Shown here: positions 9,580 through 18,764 of the stretch, one piece after another
Layout: each line of letters begins with the position of its first letter
How positions within the stretch are numbered: the first letter of the stretch is position 1
Source: Leptospira fainei serovar Hurstbridge str. BUT 6
GTDB taxonomy: Bacteria; Spirochaetota; Leptospiria; Leptospirales; Leptospiraceae
DNA length: 64,000 bases
Assembly (NCBI RefSeq): GCF_000306235.2
Contig: NZ_AKWZ02000003.1
Coordinates: forward strand, 391,699-455,698
Direction: 5' to 3'
Position numbers and translations under genes: made by a program
Notes under the pieces: generated by a model
What the model was told of the DNA's origin: nothing
Seen by the model: only the letters and a program-made list of their open reading frames with translations
The model's database searches: none

Positions 9580-11508
9580 TTAAGAATATAACTCACTGAT
9601 TTGACGAGAATAATTCTCGAGAACGACTTTACGTTTTATTTTCATAGTCTCCGTGAGTTCTTCCCCTTTTTCAAACGGCTTTTCGATTAACAAAAAATCG
9701 GAGATCCTTTCAAAGTTCTTAAATCCGTTGTCTTGCGAAATTTTTTCTTTCAGTAGTTCTTTATAAAATTTCAGTACGGCCGGGTTGGCAACGACTTCGG
9801 TATTGTCTTCCGGCAGTATTTGCCCGATATCCGAGAATTTTTCCCTAAGTTTTTCAAAATTAGGAACGATCAAGGCGCTCAGAAATTTCCGATCCTGCCC
9901 GACTACTACGACAAATTGGATAAATTCGGATTCGGAAATTTTAGCTTCTATCGGTTCCGGTTCCACATTCTCGCCGGACGACAATACGATCGTGTCTTTC
10001 GCACGTCCCGCAAACTTGAGTTCGCCCGTCTTAGTCCAGACGAATAAATCTCCGGAATCGAACCAACCATCGATAAGCGAAATCCGATTTTTTTCGTCGT
10101 CTTTGTAATAGCCTGCGGTGACATGCGGTCCTTTATGCCAGGCGGTACCTTTTACTCCGGATTCGGTAACGACTGCCCCGGTCTCATCCAAAAGTTTTAT
10201 ATGTGCACCTGGAAAAACGGGTCCTATCGCGCCTGTTTTCGGAATAGGAAAGCCACCCATAGCTCCCATTCCGGTAGTCTCTGTCATTCCGTAGGTTTCG
10301 ATAATGGGAATGCCGATGGAGCGGAAAAAAAATTGGATTTTAGAAGGCATCGCTCCTGCGCCGCAAAATGCGAAACGCAAACGTCCGCCCAAAGATGCAC
10401 GAACCGGCTGGAGAATTTTTTGAGAAAGCAGATTTGCCAGTGAAATCGGCCCGTATAGCGCTAATGCCAGGAATCTATCCATAGCTTTTTGGTCAGAAGG
10501 TTCATCTTCCGTCGTTGCGTAATTTCCGGTGATCGTATCATAGAGAGAGCTATGGAACTCGGCTGTTTTTACGGCTAAGGAGAAAAGCGTAAATTTCCAG
10601 GATGGTCCTTTTTTGGCCGTATCCCAGATTTTACGATACAATGCCTCCCATACTCGGGGAACTGAAACTAGTACGGTCGGTTGGATTAGGCCAAAGTCTC
10701 GCTGTAAACTAGCAACTCCGGAAGAGGCCATTGAAGCTCCCCAGGAAAGTAAGGCCGTCTCTAAAATCCGTTCCGCGATATGCCAAGGCGGAAGAAAAAC
10801 CACAGTTCGGTCCGAGTAGGTTACGGGGACGAATTGTTGAAGTTGCTGGACGCTCCAGGTAAACGATCTATGTTTAAGAACGACCCCTTTCGGTACTCCG
10901 GTTGTGCCGGAAGTGTAAATGATCGTTGCAGTATCTTTACCTGCAAGCGATTCTCCCGCTTGTTTCAAGATCTCCGGTCCTTTCTTCGAGAGATATTGTT
11001 CGCCGGAAGATAATGCTTTTTCCAGCGCAAGGATTTCCAATTTTGGGAATCGGCTCCTGATCTCGCCTAAGCCCTCGAAAGTGGATTCGTCTTCGATTAA
11101 AATAAGAACTTCAATTGAGGATAAACAATCCGGACGGTTACTAAGCTTTTTTAGAACCGAATTCTTTTCGATAAAGACGATTTTCGCGTCCGTATGGCTT
11201 AGAATATAAATGATATCGTCCGCACTTGCATCGCAACCTCTCGGAACATCTACGCCGCCTGCGCAGACGACCGAAAAAGAGCACAGAGACCATTCCGTGC
11301 GATTATCACAGATGAGTCCGACCTTGTCTCCTCGCTTTAGTCCTTTGGAAAGCAAATATCCCGAAAGTCTTTCTAGGCTGGAAAACCATTCCCCGTACGA
11401 AATTCCGGTAAACGTATGTTGCTTTTCATCCCAGATCCAATGAAAGGGACGGTCCCGATATTGATTGCAAGAATCCCGGACTAGATGGTATACGCTAAGT
11501 TTTTCCAT
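9580..11508 (-). CDS. Long-chain acyl-CoA synthetase (AMP-forming)
   Basis: A 642-residue ANL-superfamily enzyme. The ATP-binding P-loop motif is YTSGTTGVPKGVVLKH, the adenylate motif is ETYGMTETTGMG, and the hinge region is GWFDSGDLFVWTKTGELKFAGRAKDTIVLSSGENVEP. It activates fatty acids with ATP and CoA for lipid synthesis or beta-oxidation. Leptospira rely on long-chain fatty acids as carbon source, so this role fits. It begins 5 bases after the argC stop. No Shine-Dalgarno is evident, so coupling to argC translation is possible. Confidence 0.92.
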   Translation of the reverse strand: MEKLSVYHLVRDSCNQYRDRPFHWIWDEKQHTFTGISYGEWFSSLERLSGYLLSKGLKRGDKVGLICDNRTEWSLCSFSVVCAGGVDVPRGCDASADDIIYILSHTDAKIVFIEKNSVLKKLSNRPDCLSSIEVLILIEDESTFEGLGEIRSRFPKLEILALEKALSSGEQYLSKKGPEILKQAGESLAGKDTATIIYTSGTTGVPKGVVLKHRSFTWSVQQLQQFVPVTYSDRTVVFLPPWHIAERILETALLSWGASMASSGVASLQRDFGLIQPTVLVSVPRVWEALYRKIWDTAKKGPSWKFTLFSLAVKTAEFHSSLYDTITGNYATTEDEPSDQKAMDRFLALALYGPISLANLLSQKILQPVRASLGGRLRFAFCGAGAMPSKIQFFFRSIGIPIIETYGMTETTGMGAMGGFPIPKTGAIGPVFPGAHIKLLDETGAVVTESGVKGTAWHKGPHVTAGYYKDDEKNRISLIDGWFDSGDLFVWTKTGELKFAGRAKDTIVLSSGENVEPEPIEAKISESEFIQFVVVVGQDRKFLSALIVPNFEKLREKFSDIGQILPEDNTEVVANPAVLKFYKELLKEKISQDNGFKNFERISDFLLIEKPFEKGEELTETMKIKRKVVLENYSRQISELYS

Positions 11509-11513
11509 GGAAG

Positions 11514-12530
11514 TTACGGAAGGAGACCGAGAGTTTCCTTTTCTCCAAGCATTAAATTTATATTTTGTAAGGCCTGCCCCGCGGCGCCTTTCACTAGGTT
11601 ATCCAAAGCGGAGACGATGGTGATCGTCCTTCCTCTTTGGCGTACTCCGATATCTAGGAAATTCGTATGAACGACTTTCGATAGATCGATTTCTTCAGGA
11701 GTTTCCCGAATTCGTACAAACGGTTCGCCCGAGGAGTTTTTCCTTAGAGTTGCAAGAACGTCCAGATCTTCTGTTGCTTCCGTTTCGAGATAGATTGTGG
11801 ATAATATTCCTCGATAGAGCGGAAGAAGATGAGGAACGAAGAGAATTTCGGGCTGCGGTAGTCCGGAGCCTACATAGGAATATTCTTGGATTTCAGGTTC
11901 ATGTTGGTGGGCTAAAATCTTATAAGCGCGAAAGTTTTCATGCACTCCCGTAAAGGAGAAACCCCCGTCTTCCACTCTTCCGCCCGCACCGCTCACTCCG
12001 GATTTGCAGTCGGCAATAATCCGACTTCGAATCTTCTTCCTAATGTCGCCGAGAAGATATAATGCCAATATTACGGAAGTGGAATAACATCCGGGATTCG
12101 AAACGAAATTCGCTCCTTTCAACTTTTCCCTAAACAATTCAGGAATTCCGAAAACCGCCTGATTTACGAGTTCGAAATTAGTGTGGGTTAGTTTGTAAGT
12201 TTTCTCGAATGCTTCGCGATCATGAAGGCGATACACCCCGGAGAGATCGATTAATTTATGTCCGGCATTTAAGAATCTCGGAGCCAAGGTTAAGGAAGCT
12301 TCGTTTGGGACCGCTAAAACCACTAAGGATCCCTTTGGAACTTGATCTTCGTGCTTCTTAAAAACCAAATCCTCCGGAAATGGGAGATCGGGAAATACTT
12401 CCGATATTTTTTTCCCTGCAAGCTTATCGCTTGTGAGATGAACCGTTTTGTATTTTGGATGGCGAGCTAAAAGTCCGAGAAGCTCTTTTCCGGTAAATCC
12501 GCCGGCCCCGATAATACTGATTTCTGGCAT
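11514..12530 (-). CDS. argC: N-acetyl-gamma-glutamyl-phosphate reductase
   Basis: A 338-residue enzyme of arginine biosynthesis that reduces N-acetylglutamyl phosphate with [24 protein letters not shown] is the nucleotide-binding start and [14 protein letters not shown] carries the catalytic cysteine; GVSGAGG and HQHEPEI are also conserved. I place the start at 12530, where AGGAAG sits at a good distance upstream. The frame is open further upstream to 12635, but that extension would run through the recA terminator. It is followed at once by the acyl-CoA ligase gene. Confidence 0.93.
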   Translation of the reverse strand: MPEISIIGAGGFTGKELLGLLARHPKYKTVHLTSDKLAGKKISEVFPDLPFPEDLVFKKHEDQVPKGSLVVLAVPNEASLTLAPRFLNAGHKLIDLSGVYRLHDREAFEKTYKLTHTNFELVNQAVFGIPELFREKLKGANFVSNPGCYSTSVILALYLLGDIRKKIRSRIIADCKSGVSGAGGRVEDGGFSFTGVHENFRAYKILAHQHEPEIQEYSYVGSGLPQPEILFVPHLLPLYRGILSTIYLETEATEDLDVLATLRKNSSGEPFVRIRETPEEIDLSKVVHTNFLDIGVRQRGRTITIVSALDNLVKGAAGQALQNINLMLGEKETLGLLP

Positions 12531-12598
12531 GTTCTTCCTAATTGGTTGGATTCTTGGTTGTGTAAGGCAAGTATGAAAGAAGGAAAAGTTCTTGGAAT

Positions 12599-12630
12599 AA
12601 AAAAAAAGCCGGATGGATTTCCCACCCGGC
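12599..12630 (-). terminator. Intrinsic terminator of recA
   Basis: Read on the minus strand, GCCGGGTGG, a 5-base loop and CCATCCGGC form a 9-bp stem with one G-U pair, followed directly by nine T residues. It lies 38 bases after the recA stop and before the argC start, so it should end recA transcription. Confidence 0.9.
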
Positions 12631-12667
12631 GTCAATGGTTTCTAAAAAGAAAGCCAGTAGTAATGTT

Positions 12668-13759
12668 TTATCCCGCGGCCCTTTGGACGTCTTCGCCTCC
12701 GCTAGGAGCTGTCGGCGCTTTTCCTTCTTTTGCAAGAGGAGGGAGACCGTTTAAGTCTCGCACCATATTTTCGACCTGGTAGGCAATTTCAGGGTTGGCC
12801 TTCAAGTATTCTTTAGCCGCTTCCTTTCCCTGGCCGATCTTTTCGGTATTATAGGAATACCAGGCGCCCGATTTGCTAATGATGTCGTGTTTTACACCTA
12901 AGTCAACGAGAGAACTTTCCCTGCTAATTCCAGTGTTGTAGATTATGTCAAATTCCGCTTGCCTGAACGGTGGAGCGGTCTTATTCTTAACCACTTTGAC
13001 TCGGACTCGATTGCCTGTGGCTTCCTCTTTTTCCTTTAAGGTTTCAATTTTTCGAATGTCTAGTCGAATCGAGCTATAAAACTTAAGCGCGTTTCCACCG
13101 GTCGTAGTTTCGGGAGACCCGAACATGACTCCGATTTTCATACGAATTTGGTTAATGAAAACTACAACCGTTCTTGATTTGGATATGGTTCCGGTAAGCT
13201 TGCGAAGAGCTTGGGACATAAGACGAGCTTGCAAACCCATATGAGCGTCTCCCATATCGCCTTCGATTTCGGCTTTAGGAACAAGTGCAGCTACGGAGTC
13301 GACAACAATGATATCGATTGCGTTGCTACGAACTAAAGACTCGCAAATTTCCAGCGCCTCCTCCCCGTTATCCGGTTGAGATACGAGAAGCTCCTCCAGA
13401 TTTACGCCCAATTTCTTTGCGTAGGATGGGTCTAACGCGTGCTCGGCATCGATGAACGCCGCAACTCCGCCTCTTTTTTGAGCTTCTGCAATTGCAGCCA
13501 AAGTAAGAGTCGTCTTTCCGGAGGATTCCGGCCCGTAGATTTCGATAATTCTACCTAACGGATATCCACCGATACCCAAAGCGATGTCAAGATCCAGAGA
13601 ACCTGTCGGGATCACGGGCATCACGTTCGTAGCAGAAGCCGCACCGAGTCGCATGATCGATCCTTTCCCAAATTGTTTTTCAATTTGAGTCATGGCCTGA
13701 TCGATCGCCATTTTCTTAGAGTCGTCTAAGCCTTGGGCTTCTTCTTTCTGCTTCTTCAT
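12668..13759 (-). CDS. recA: Recombinase A
   Basis: A 363-residue RecA. Walker A is GPESSGKTT, Walker B is IDIIVVDSV, the DNA-binding loop region is [18 protein letters not shown], and FINQIR and the [14 protein letters not shown] stretch are all present. It catalyses strand exchange and stimulates LexA self-cleavage. I chose the ATG at 13759 ([10 protein letters not shown]) because AAGGAG precedes it by about 10 bases; the frame is open upstream to 13909 but without RecA-like sequence. An SOS box 220 bases upstream and an intrinsic terminator downstream make it a monocistronic SOS unit. Confidence 0.96.
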   Translation of the reverse strand: MKKQKEEAQGLDDSKKMAIDQAMTQIEKQFGKGSIMRLGAASATNVMPVIPTGSLDLDIALGIGGYPLGRIIEIYGPESSGKTTLTLAAIAEAQKRGGVAAFIDAEHALDPSYAKKLGVNLEELLVSQPDNGEEALEICESLVRSNAIDIIVVDSVAALVPKAEIEGDMGDAHMGLQARLMSQALRKLTGTISKSRTVVVFINQIRMKIGVMFGSPETTTGGNALKFYSSIRLDIRKIETLKEKEEATGNRVRVKVVKNKTAPPFRQAEFDIIYNTGISRESSLVDLGVKHDIISKSGAWYSYNTEKIGQGKEAAKEYLKANPEIAYQVENMVRDLNGLPPLAKEGKAPTAPSGGEDVQRAAG

Positions 13760-13979
13760 GGATTCTTTAGCTCCTTCTCTTGCCAAAACGATTCCCCTTC
13801 CTTTATGATTGCGTGTACTTTTTGAGGGATCCGACTGAGATAGGTGCATCATACTTCCTAACCCGGACAAATTCCATTTAGATCCGTAAAATCTTAGAAA
13901 TTCCCTCAAGAAAAGGATCGTTTTTTATGAGCCTTATGTCACCCAAAAAACGGTGCAAAATGTGAAAAAAATCTACTTA

Positions 13980-13992
13980 TTTGTATAGCAAA
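13980..13992 (-). promoter_or_regulatory. LexA SOS box upstream of recA
   Basis: TTTG-TATAG-CAAA matches the reported Leptospira LexA consensus TTTG-N5-CAAA exactly. On the minus strand it overlaps a TATACA that could serve as the -10 element, so bound LexA would block RNA polymerase. It lies about 220 bases before the recA start and 24 bases after the stop of the upstream gene, which places the recA promoter here. Confidence 0.8.
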
Positions 13993-14015
13993 TATGCTTG
14001 CAGTGAAATTGGATG

Positions 14016-14873
14016 TTAAGAAATCGGCTCCTGATCCGAATCGTGGGGAGCGGCTATTTTTTGCTTATCCCGTAAGAAGAGCGTTTGCGCCTTAAAGCTG
14101 CGCTTGTTTTGGTCTTTTAAAAACGTCCAAAACCGTTTCGAGTATAGAAAGACTAGTATAACGGTAAATACGGATAACAATCCCTTTGATATTAATAGAA
14201 TATAATAAGGGAATAGATTTTGGCTCGGGAAATAGAAAAGATAAATTCCGTTTTCGTGAAAAAGCTCGAGAGAAGAATTCCTTTTCTTTCTTTCCTGAAA
14301 ATGGGACCTTAATTCCCTTATATCCCTGAATTGGATAGGCGCATCCTCTTTCTCCTTGCAGAGCAATAAGGCGCCGGCTTCCGTAAATGCGTAAAAGCTG
14401 CCTAAGAGCTTTAAGTTTTCCCAATTTTCTAAATACGGTTTTTGGCGGCTGCGAAAGAAATACTTTATCGTTCCATTTTTGTAGGAAAAGCTTTGAAAGG
14501 TTTCAGGAAAATCCGTCTCTTCTTTCAAGATCGTGCCTGAACCTAGTTCGGGAAGTTCGTAGGAGATTCCGGCTAAATCGGGAATCGAATCCAAGTCCTT
14601 ACGGATAAGTTCATGAATTCCGGCTTTTAGAAGTTTTTTTTTCGAAAACTGTCTATCTAAGGATTCGCGAATCGCGGTTTCCGTCTGCTGAATTTCATTT
14701 TTATAAAAACTGGATACTAAATTGCGAACGATACGTTTTTCTCTAAATACCGGATGTCCTGCCCATTCCATCGCGGTTTCCCATACTTCCTCATCACCGG
14801 ATTCAGTTGAAAAGGCGGCCGAGGGAATCGCTAGACAGAAAAGAAAGATTAGAGAACGGAAAACCTTTGACAT
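14016..14873 (-). CDS. Hypothetical exported protein with C-terminal membrane helix
   Basis: About 285 residues. The ATG at 14873 starts a signal peptide (MSKVFRSLIFLFCLAIPSAAFS). One membrane helix near the C-terminus (YYILLISKGLLSVFTVILVFLY) is followed by a basic tail, suggesting a periplasmic body anchored in the inner membrane. In-frame sequence upstream to 14960 overlaps the divergent gene and looks non-coding. I do not recognise a family. It lies just upstream of the recA promoter region on the same strand. Confidence 0.65.
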   Translation of the reverse strand: MSKVFRSLIFLFCLAIPSAAFSTESGDEEVWETAMEWAGHPVFREKRIVRNLVSSFYKNEIQQTETAIRESLDRQFSKKKLLKAGIHELIRKDLDSIPDLAGISYELPELGSGTILKEETDFPETFQSFSYKNGTIKYFFRSRQKPYLENWENLKLLGSFYAFTEAGALLLCKEKEDAPIQFRDIRELRSHFQERKKRNSSLELFHENGIYLFYFPSQNLFPYYILLISKGLLSVFTVILVFLYSKRFWTFLKDQNKRSFKAQTLFLRDKQKIAAPHDSDQEPIS

Positions 14874-14939
14874 AGAGACGTTTTTCCCTGTATACCTCAA
14901 AGAAGAATCGAAAATCAAAGCCTTAAAAGCGGAAATACT

Positions 14940-15410
14940 ATGAGTCTGAAAGAACTTCACAAGATAGAAACTACAAAATCCTCCTGGAGAGACTTTGTCG
15001 AGTATAGTATTCAGACTCCGTTCTATAAAGAAGCGAAGGAAAAAACCGGCTCTTTAGTGGAATCCATCCAGTTAACCTTATTTCATGACTATTTATCCAC
15101 TTTTTCCGAAGAGGAAAAATTCGAGTATCTTTCGAACGAGAAGGAGTTCCTTCGTTCGGCGGCTAATTTTGTGAACATTCTGGAAGGCGCTCGCTACGCT
15201 CACGAGGGTTATAATGCTTTGGAAAGATCCTTATTTTTAGGAATGATTAAAGGCTTATTGCGGGAACAGATGGACGGAGAGAATCAGATTGTGGATATGG
15301 AACGGTATCATTTTTATCGATGTATCATTCGATTTTGCTCGAATCTGGAATATATCCAACGCGTTTACGACCGGTATAAGAATTATATTGCTCAGGTCTC
15401 GGGAGTATAA
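14940..15410 (+). CDS. Hypothetical helical protein
   Basis: A 156-residue soluble protein, rich in Glu/Lys/Tyr and predicted largely helical (SEEEKFEYLSNEKEFLRSAANFVNILEGA, NLEYIQRVYDRYKNYIAQ). There is no signal peptide, membrane segment or recognised motif. It is divergent from the exported protein gene. The stop is directly followed by the probable CTG start of the HIT gene, so the two look like one transcript. Confidence 0.65.
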   Translation: MSLKELHKIETTKSSWRDFVEYSIQTPFYKEAKEKTGSLVESIQLTLFHDYLSTFSEEEKFEYLSNEKEFLRSAANFVNILEGARYAHEGYNALERSLFLGMIKGLLREQMDGENQIVDMERYHFYRCIIRFCSNLEYIQRVYDRYKNYIAQVSGV

Positions 15411-15412
15411 AT

Positions 15413-15829
15413 CTGGCACCTATTTCTGAAGGTTCGATTTCAGACTGTCCGATTTGTTCCGCGCATAGTAGCCAAAGAATTCCGGGATTCTTGTTTCAGT
15501 CAGGCCTGTTTCTTGTTCGACATAGCGAATTTTCAAAGAAACTTCCCGGATATCTTTATGTGGAGCCAGTTTCCCATCGCGAAGCATATTCCGAGTGGAC
15601 TTCGGAGGAATTTGCAGAGTTGGGAACCGCGTTCCAACGAGCGACGGCCTGGATTTACGATCGTTTTTCCCCCGAAAAAATTTATACGGTACTAGTTGCG
15701 GAGAAGGTGGCACATATGCATTTTCACCTTATACCGCGGTTTGGTGAAATCAAAGGACCGGAATACATTCGCTTGGCCTTGGAAGGTCTACTAAATCCTC
15801 CTCAAAATATTCCGTTCCCGGAAATATAG
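15413..15829 (+). CDS. HIT-family hydrolase, probable CTG start
   Basis: The histidine-triad motif is H-x-H-x-H-L-I-P (HMHFHLIP), with the family's PGYLYVEPVSHR beta-strand. HIT proteins hydrolyse or transfer nucleoside phosphates. The frame is open from 15380. Residues encoded at 15443-15460 read DCPIC, the CxxC often present at HIT N-termini, so a TTG at 15491 is too late. No ATG, GTG or TTG exists between 15380 and 15446. The CTG at 15413 has GGGAG 7 bases upstream, giving 138 residues. Family assignment is firm; the start codon is inferred. Confidence 0.8.
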   Translation: MAPISEGSISDCPICSAHSSQRIPGFLFQSGLFLVRHSEFSKKLPGYLYVEPVSHREAYSEWTSEEFAELGTAFQRATAWIYDRFSPEKIYTVLVAEKVAHMHFHLIPRFGEIKGPEYIRLALEGLLNPPQNIPFPEI

Positions 15830-15887
15830 TTTTGTTCATAAGGAAAAGAGAGAAAGGAAACCGAAAAACTCGGTCTAATTAACATAC

Positions 15888-17270
15888 ATGGATCTTAAAA
15901 AAGCAGAAACACTGATCGAAGCCGGAAAGAATAGAAAGGCAGATTTTGTGGAAATTTACGAGGAAGAATCCCGAAATTCGTCGGTAGCTCTTCGAGATAA
16001 GAAAATTGAACAATCTTTAGCGGCAACAGATTACGGAATTGGAATTCGCTTAATATATGGAACGGATGTTCTGTACGCCTACACTAGTAATGACGAAATA
16101 TCGCATCTTCTTTCTTTAATTAATTTACTCGCGGATTCCCGTGGAGAAGCGAATTCCGTCGGCGGAAAGTTTACCCTTTCTCCTTCGTCAATTAAAGCGC
16201 AATTTCCCGCTGCCTTTTTGGACCCTAGACAAGTTTCTCCTTCCAGAAAATTGGAAATATTGCAATCGGCTGATAGGGCGGCTAGACAGGTTTCATCCAA
16301 GGTTGTGCAAGTCGGGGCGAGCGCGTCGGATATAGTGACGAACGTTTTGATCGCGAATTCGGAAGGATTATGGGTGGAAGATCTTAGAGTGAGAAGCCGT
16401 TTTTCTCTATCCGTAACGGCGGAAAAGGATGGAGAACGTTTTGTCGCGACGGAATCGCCGGGCGCAATCCGGGGATTCGAATTCTTTGAAGGATTACCCA
16501 TTCAGGATCTGGCGCAAAATGCGGCGGAAAGAGCTTTGTTTATGCTGGATGCAGGGTATATAGAAGGAAAGAAATTGCCGGTTGTTATGGGTAACGGCTT
16601 CGGCGGGGTCATCTTCCACGAAGCCTGCGGGCATCCTCTCGAGACCGAATCGATTCGCAAGAATTCGTCCCCGTTCGTAGGAAAATTAGGAGAACCCATC
16701 GGACAATCCTGTCTTACCGCCTACGACGACGGAACATTAGAAAATTATTATGGTTCTTTAAAAGTGGACGATGAAGGAATGCCTACTCAAAAGACTCTTT
16801 TGATAGAAAACGGAATCTTAAAGGCTTATCTTTCGGATCGAGTCGGATCTATGGAAACTGGATCCCCCCGCACCGGAAGCGGAAGGCGAGAATCCTATCA
16901 ATACGCACCGGTTTCTAGAATGAGAAATACTTTCATCGCGCCCGGAAAGGATTCCTTTGATGAAATGCTTTCCTCGGTCGAATACGGTCTCTATGCCAAA
17001 CGTATGGGCGGAGGTTCCGTCAATCCGGCAACCGGGGAGTTTAACTTTGCCGTGGAGGAAGGTTACGTAATTCGTAACGGAAAGGTGGCTGAGCCAGTGA
17101 GAGGAGCCACTTTGATCGGAAAAGGCCATGAAATTTTACCTAAGATTTCCATGGTAGGAACGGATTTGGAGCTAGCTGCCGGTACTTGTGGCGCGTCTTC
17201 CGGATCGATTCCTGTAACAGTCGGGCAACCGTCTCTCAAAGTGGATGAAATTCTCGTAGGTGGACGTTAA
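15888..17270 (+). CDS. tldD: TldD-type metalloprotease subunit
   Basis: A 460-residue TldD/PmbA-family protein. The HExxxH zinc motif is HEACGH (His244, Glu245, His249), followed by the conserved PLE; GSGRRESYQYAPVSRMRNT and CGASSGSIPVTVGQP are typical. TldD carries the active site of the TldD-TldE heterodimer, which degrades unfolded peptides in the cytoplasm. Its stop overlaps the start of the tldE-like gene (TAATG), so the subunits are translated together. The ATG follows a region with an AAGGAA element about 30 bases upstream and a short hairpin between. Confidence 0.92.
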   Translation: MDLKKAETLIEAGKNRKADFVEIYEEESRNSSVALRDKKIEQSLAATDYGIGIRLIYGTDVLYAYTSNDEISHLLSLINLLADSRGEANSVGGKFTLSPSSIKAQFPAAFLDPRQVSPSRKLEILQSADRAARQVSSKVVQVGASASDIVTNVLIANSEGLWVEDLRVRSRFSLSVTAEKDGERFVATESPGAIRGFEFFEGLPIQDLAQNAAERALFMLDAGYIEGKKLPVVMGNGFGGVIFHEACGHPLETESIRKNSSPFVGKLGEPIGQSCLTAYDDGTLENYYGSLKVDDEGMPTQKTLLIENGILKAYLSDRVGSMETGSPRTGSGRRESYQYAPVSRMRNTFIAPGKDSFDEMLSSVEYGLYAKRMGGGSVNPATGEFNFAVEEGYVIRNGKVAEPVRGATLIGKGHEILPKISMVGTDLELAAGTCGASSGSIPVTVGQPSLKVDEILVGGR

Positions 17271-18604
17271 TGAATTTAGAAGAAGCCGCTCAGTTTGTGC
17301 TCCAAGAAGGAAAACGTCTCAGCGTAGATCAATTTGATTTGATCGCCACCGATTCGGAAGATACCGGGATAGAAGTATTTAAAGGAAGAATTGCAAATAC
17401 GGAAACATCTCGTTCGAGAGGCGTGGGGATTCGAATTCTCCAAAATTCTCGACCGGGATATTCGTATAGTGAACGATTCAGCGAAGAAGCCTTAGCAAGA
17501 ATGGTTCGGGATGCCTTAGACCAAACCGAAATTACCGATCCACTCGATTTGGATTTACCCGGTCCGCAACCGCTTCCCGACATTAATCTAAAGCATTTCG
17601 AGAAAAGCTTGGAGGATTTGGACTTTTCTTGGATGAGAAAATTTGGTCAGAGTCTGGACGAAGCGTCTTGGGCGGGAGATTCAAGAATCGAGAATGTGCC
17701 TCATGTAGGAGTCGGGAAAAGTAGAACGGAAAGTTTGGTGGCAAATTCGAAAGGCGTATTCGTTAAAAAGGAATCCAACGTAATATATGCCGGAACAGGA
17801 GTCGTAGCTTCCGAAAAAGACAGCAAGAAAATGGGCAGTTTTTATCGATCAGGCAGGGACCTCTCAAAATTCTCCGCGAATGATATTGCCAAGGAAGCCG
17901 CAGTTCGTGCGACCGAATTACTTGGAGCTGAACCTCTCAAAAGCGGAATGTATCCGATCGTTTTGAGCAATCGAATCAGCTCCCAAATCTTCGGTATGTT
18001 CTCATCTCCTTTTTTCGCGGATGCCGTTCAAAAAGGCCAATCTAGATTGGTAGACAAGTTAGGGCAGGAAGTCGCTTCTCCCATTCTCACGATTCGGTGT
18101 GAACCTCATCTACCGGATTTTCCGGGTTCTAGATTAATCGATGCAGAGGGAATTCTTACTTCTCCTCGATCCGTGGTAGAAAACGGAATACTTTCTTCCT
18201 ATTTATATAATTTAGAATCGGCAAAGAAAGAGGGAGTCAAACCCACGGGACACGGAGTACGTTCCTATTCGGGAAGGGCCGGAACTTCATTTTCCAATTT
18301 TATAATTCCGTTCGGTACAAGCACTCGTCAAGAGCTACTTTCTTCGGTACCTCATTGTATTTTTGTGACTAAGCTGGAAGGCGGCGCCGGTTGCAGCGCG
18401 GTTTCAGGGGAAATTTCCATCGGAGTGCAAGGATTCTATTATAAAAACGGGATTCCGCAATTTCCAGTGGATCGAATCACTATGAATACGAATTTCTTCG
18501 ATCTGCTCCGTAAAATCGACGGGATTTCGAATGAATATTCGGATAGCTATTCTTCCATCAAAGTCCCGGATGTTTTGGTAAGCGAAATCAATATTGCCGG
18601 TTAA
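17270..18604 (+). CDS. tldE: TldE/PmbA-like partner subunit
   Basis: A 444-residue TldD/PmbA-family protein without the HExxxH motif, so it is the non-catalytic subunit. Family features are FKGRIANTETSRSRGVGIRIL near the N-terminus, VLSNRISSQIFGMFSSPFFADAVQ, and FVTKLEGGAGCSAVSGEISIGVQG near the end. It starts within the tldD stop (TAATG), which ensures balanced synthesis of the heterodimer. In E. coli the pair processes microcin B17 and CcdA; the target in Leptospira is unknown. Confidence 0.9.
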   Translation: MNLEEAAQFVLQEGKRLSVDQFDLIATDSEDTGIEVFKGRIANTETSRSRGVGIRILQNSRPGYSYSERFSEEALARMVRDALDQTEITDPLDLDLPGPQPLPDINLKHFEKSLEDLDFSWMRKFGQSLDEASWAGDSRIENVPHVGVGKSRTESLVANSKGVFVKKESNVIYAGTGVVASEKDSKKMGSFYRSGRDLSKFSANDIAKEAAVRATELLGAEPLKSGMYPIVLSNRISSQIFGMFSSPFFADAVQKGQSRLVDKLGQEVASPILTIRCEPHLPDFPGSRLIDAEGILTSPRSVVENGILSSYLYNLESAKKEGVKPTGHGVRSYSGRAGTSFSNFIIPFGTSTRQELLSSVPHCIFVTKLEGGAGCSAVSGEISIGVQGFYYKNGIPQFPVDRITMNTNFFDLLRKIDGISNEYSDSYSSIKVPDVLVSEINIAG

Positions 18605-18632
18605 AATGGGATCGAAACTTCTTTTTATCAAA

Positions 18633-18658
18633 CCCGGGCGAGAGACGACTCGCTCGGG
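18633..18658. terminator. GC-rich hairpin between tldE and the A2M gene
   Basis: CCCGGGCGAG, a 6-base loop and CTCGCTCGGG make a 10-bp stem with one G-T pair. No T-run follows on the plus strand, so it is either a Rho-type or weak terminator for the tld operon, an attenuator, or an RNA-stability element for the A2M transcript. It starts 29 bases after the tldE stop. Confidence 0.5.
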
Positions 18659-18764
18659 GAGAATTCCTTTCCGGCGCGCAGTATTCCTGAGAAGAAAATA
18701 AACTAGTTGCCTAAGTTCAAAAGATTGAGGATGAAAGACTTCACTTTCATTGAGGGACGATCTA

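Noticed and set aside
12531..12635. N-terminal extension of argC to 12635
   Set aside because: It would translate through the recA terminator. The ATG at 12530 has AGGAAG and the family N-terminus.
13760..13909. N-terminal extension of recA to 13909
   Set aside because: The extra 50 residues are not RecA-like, and AAGGAG supports the ATG at 13759.
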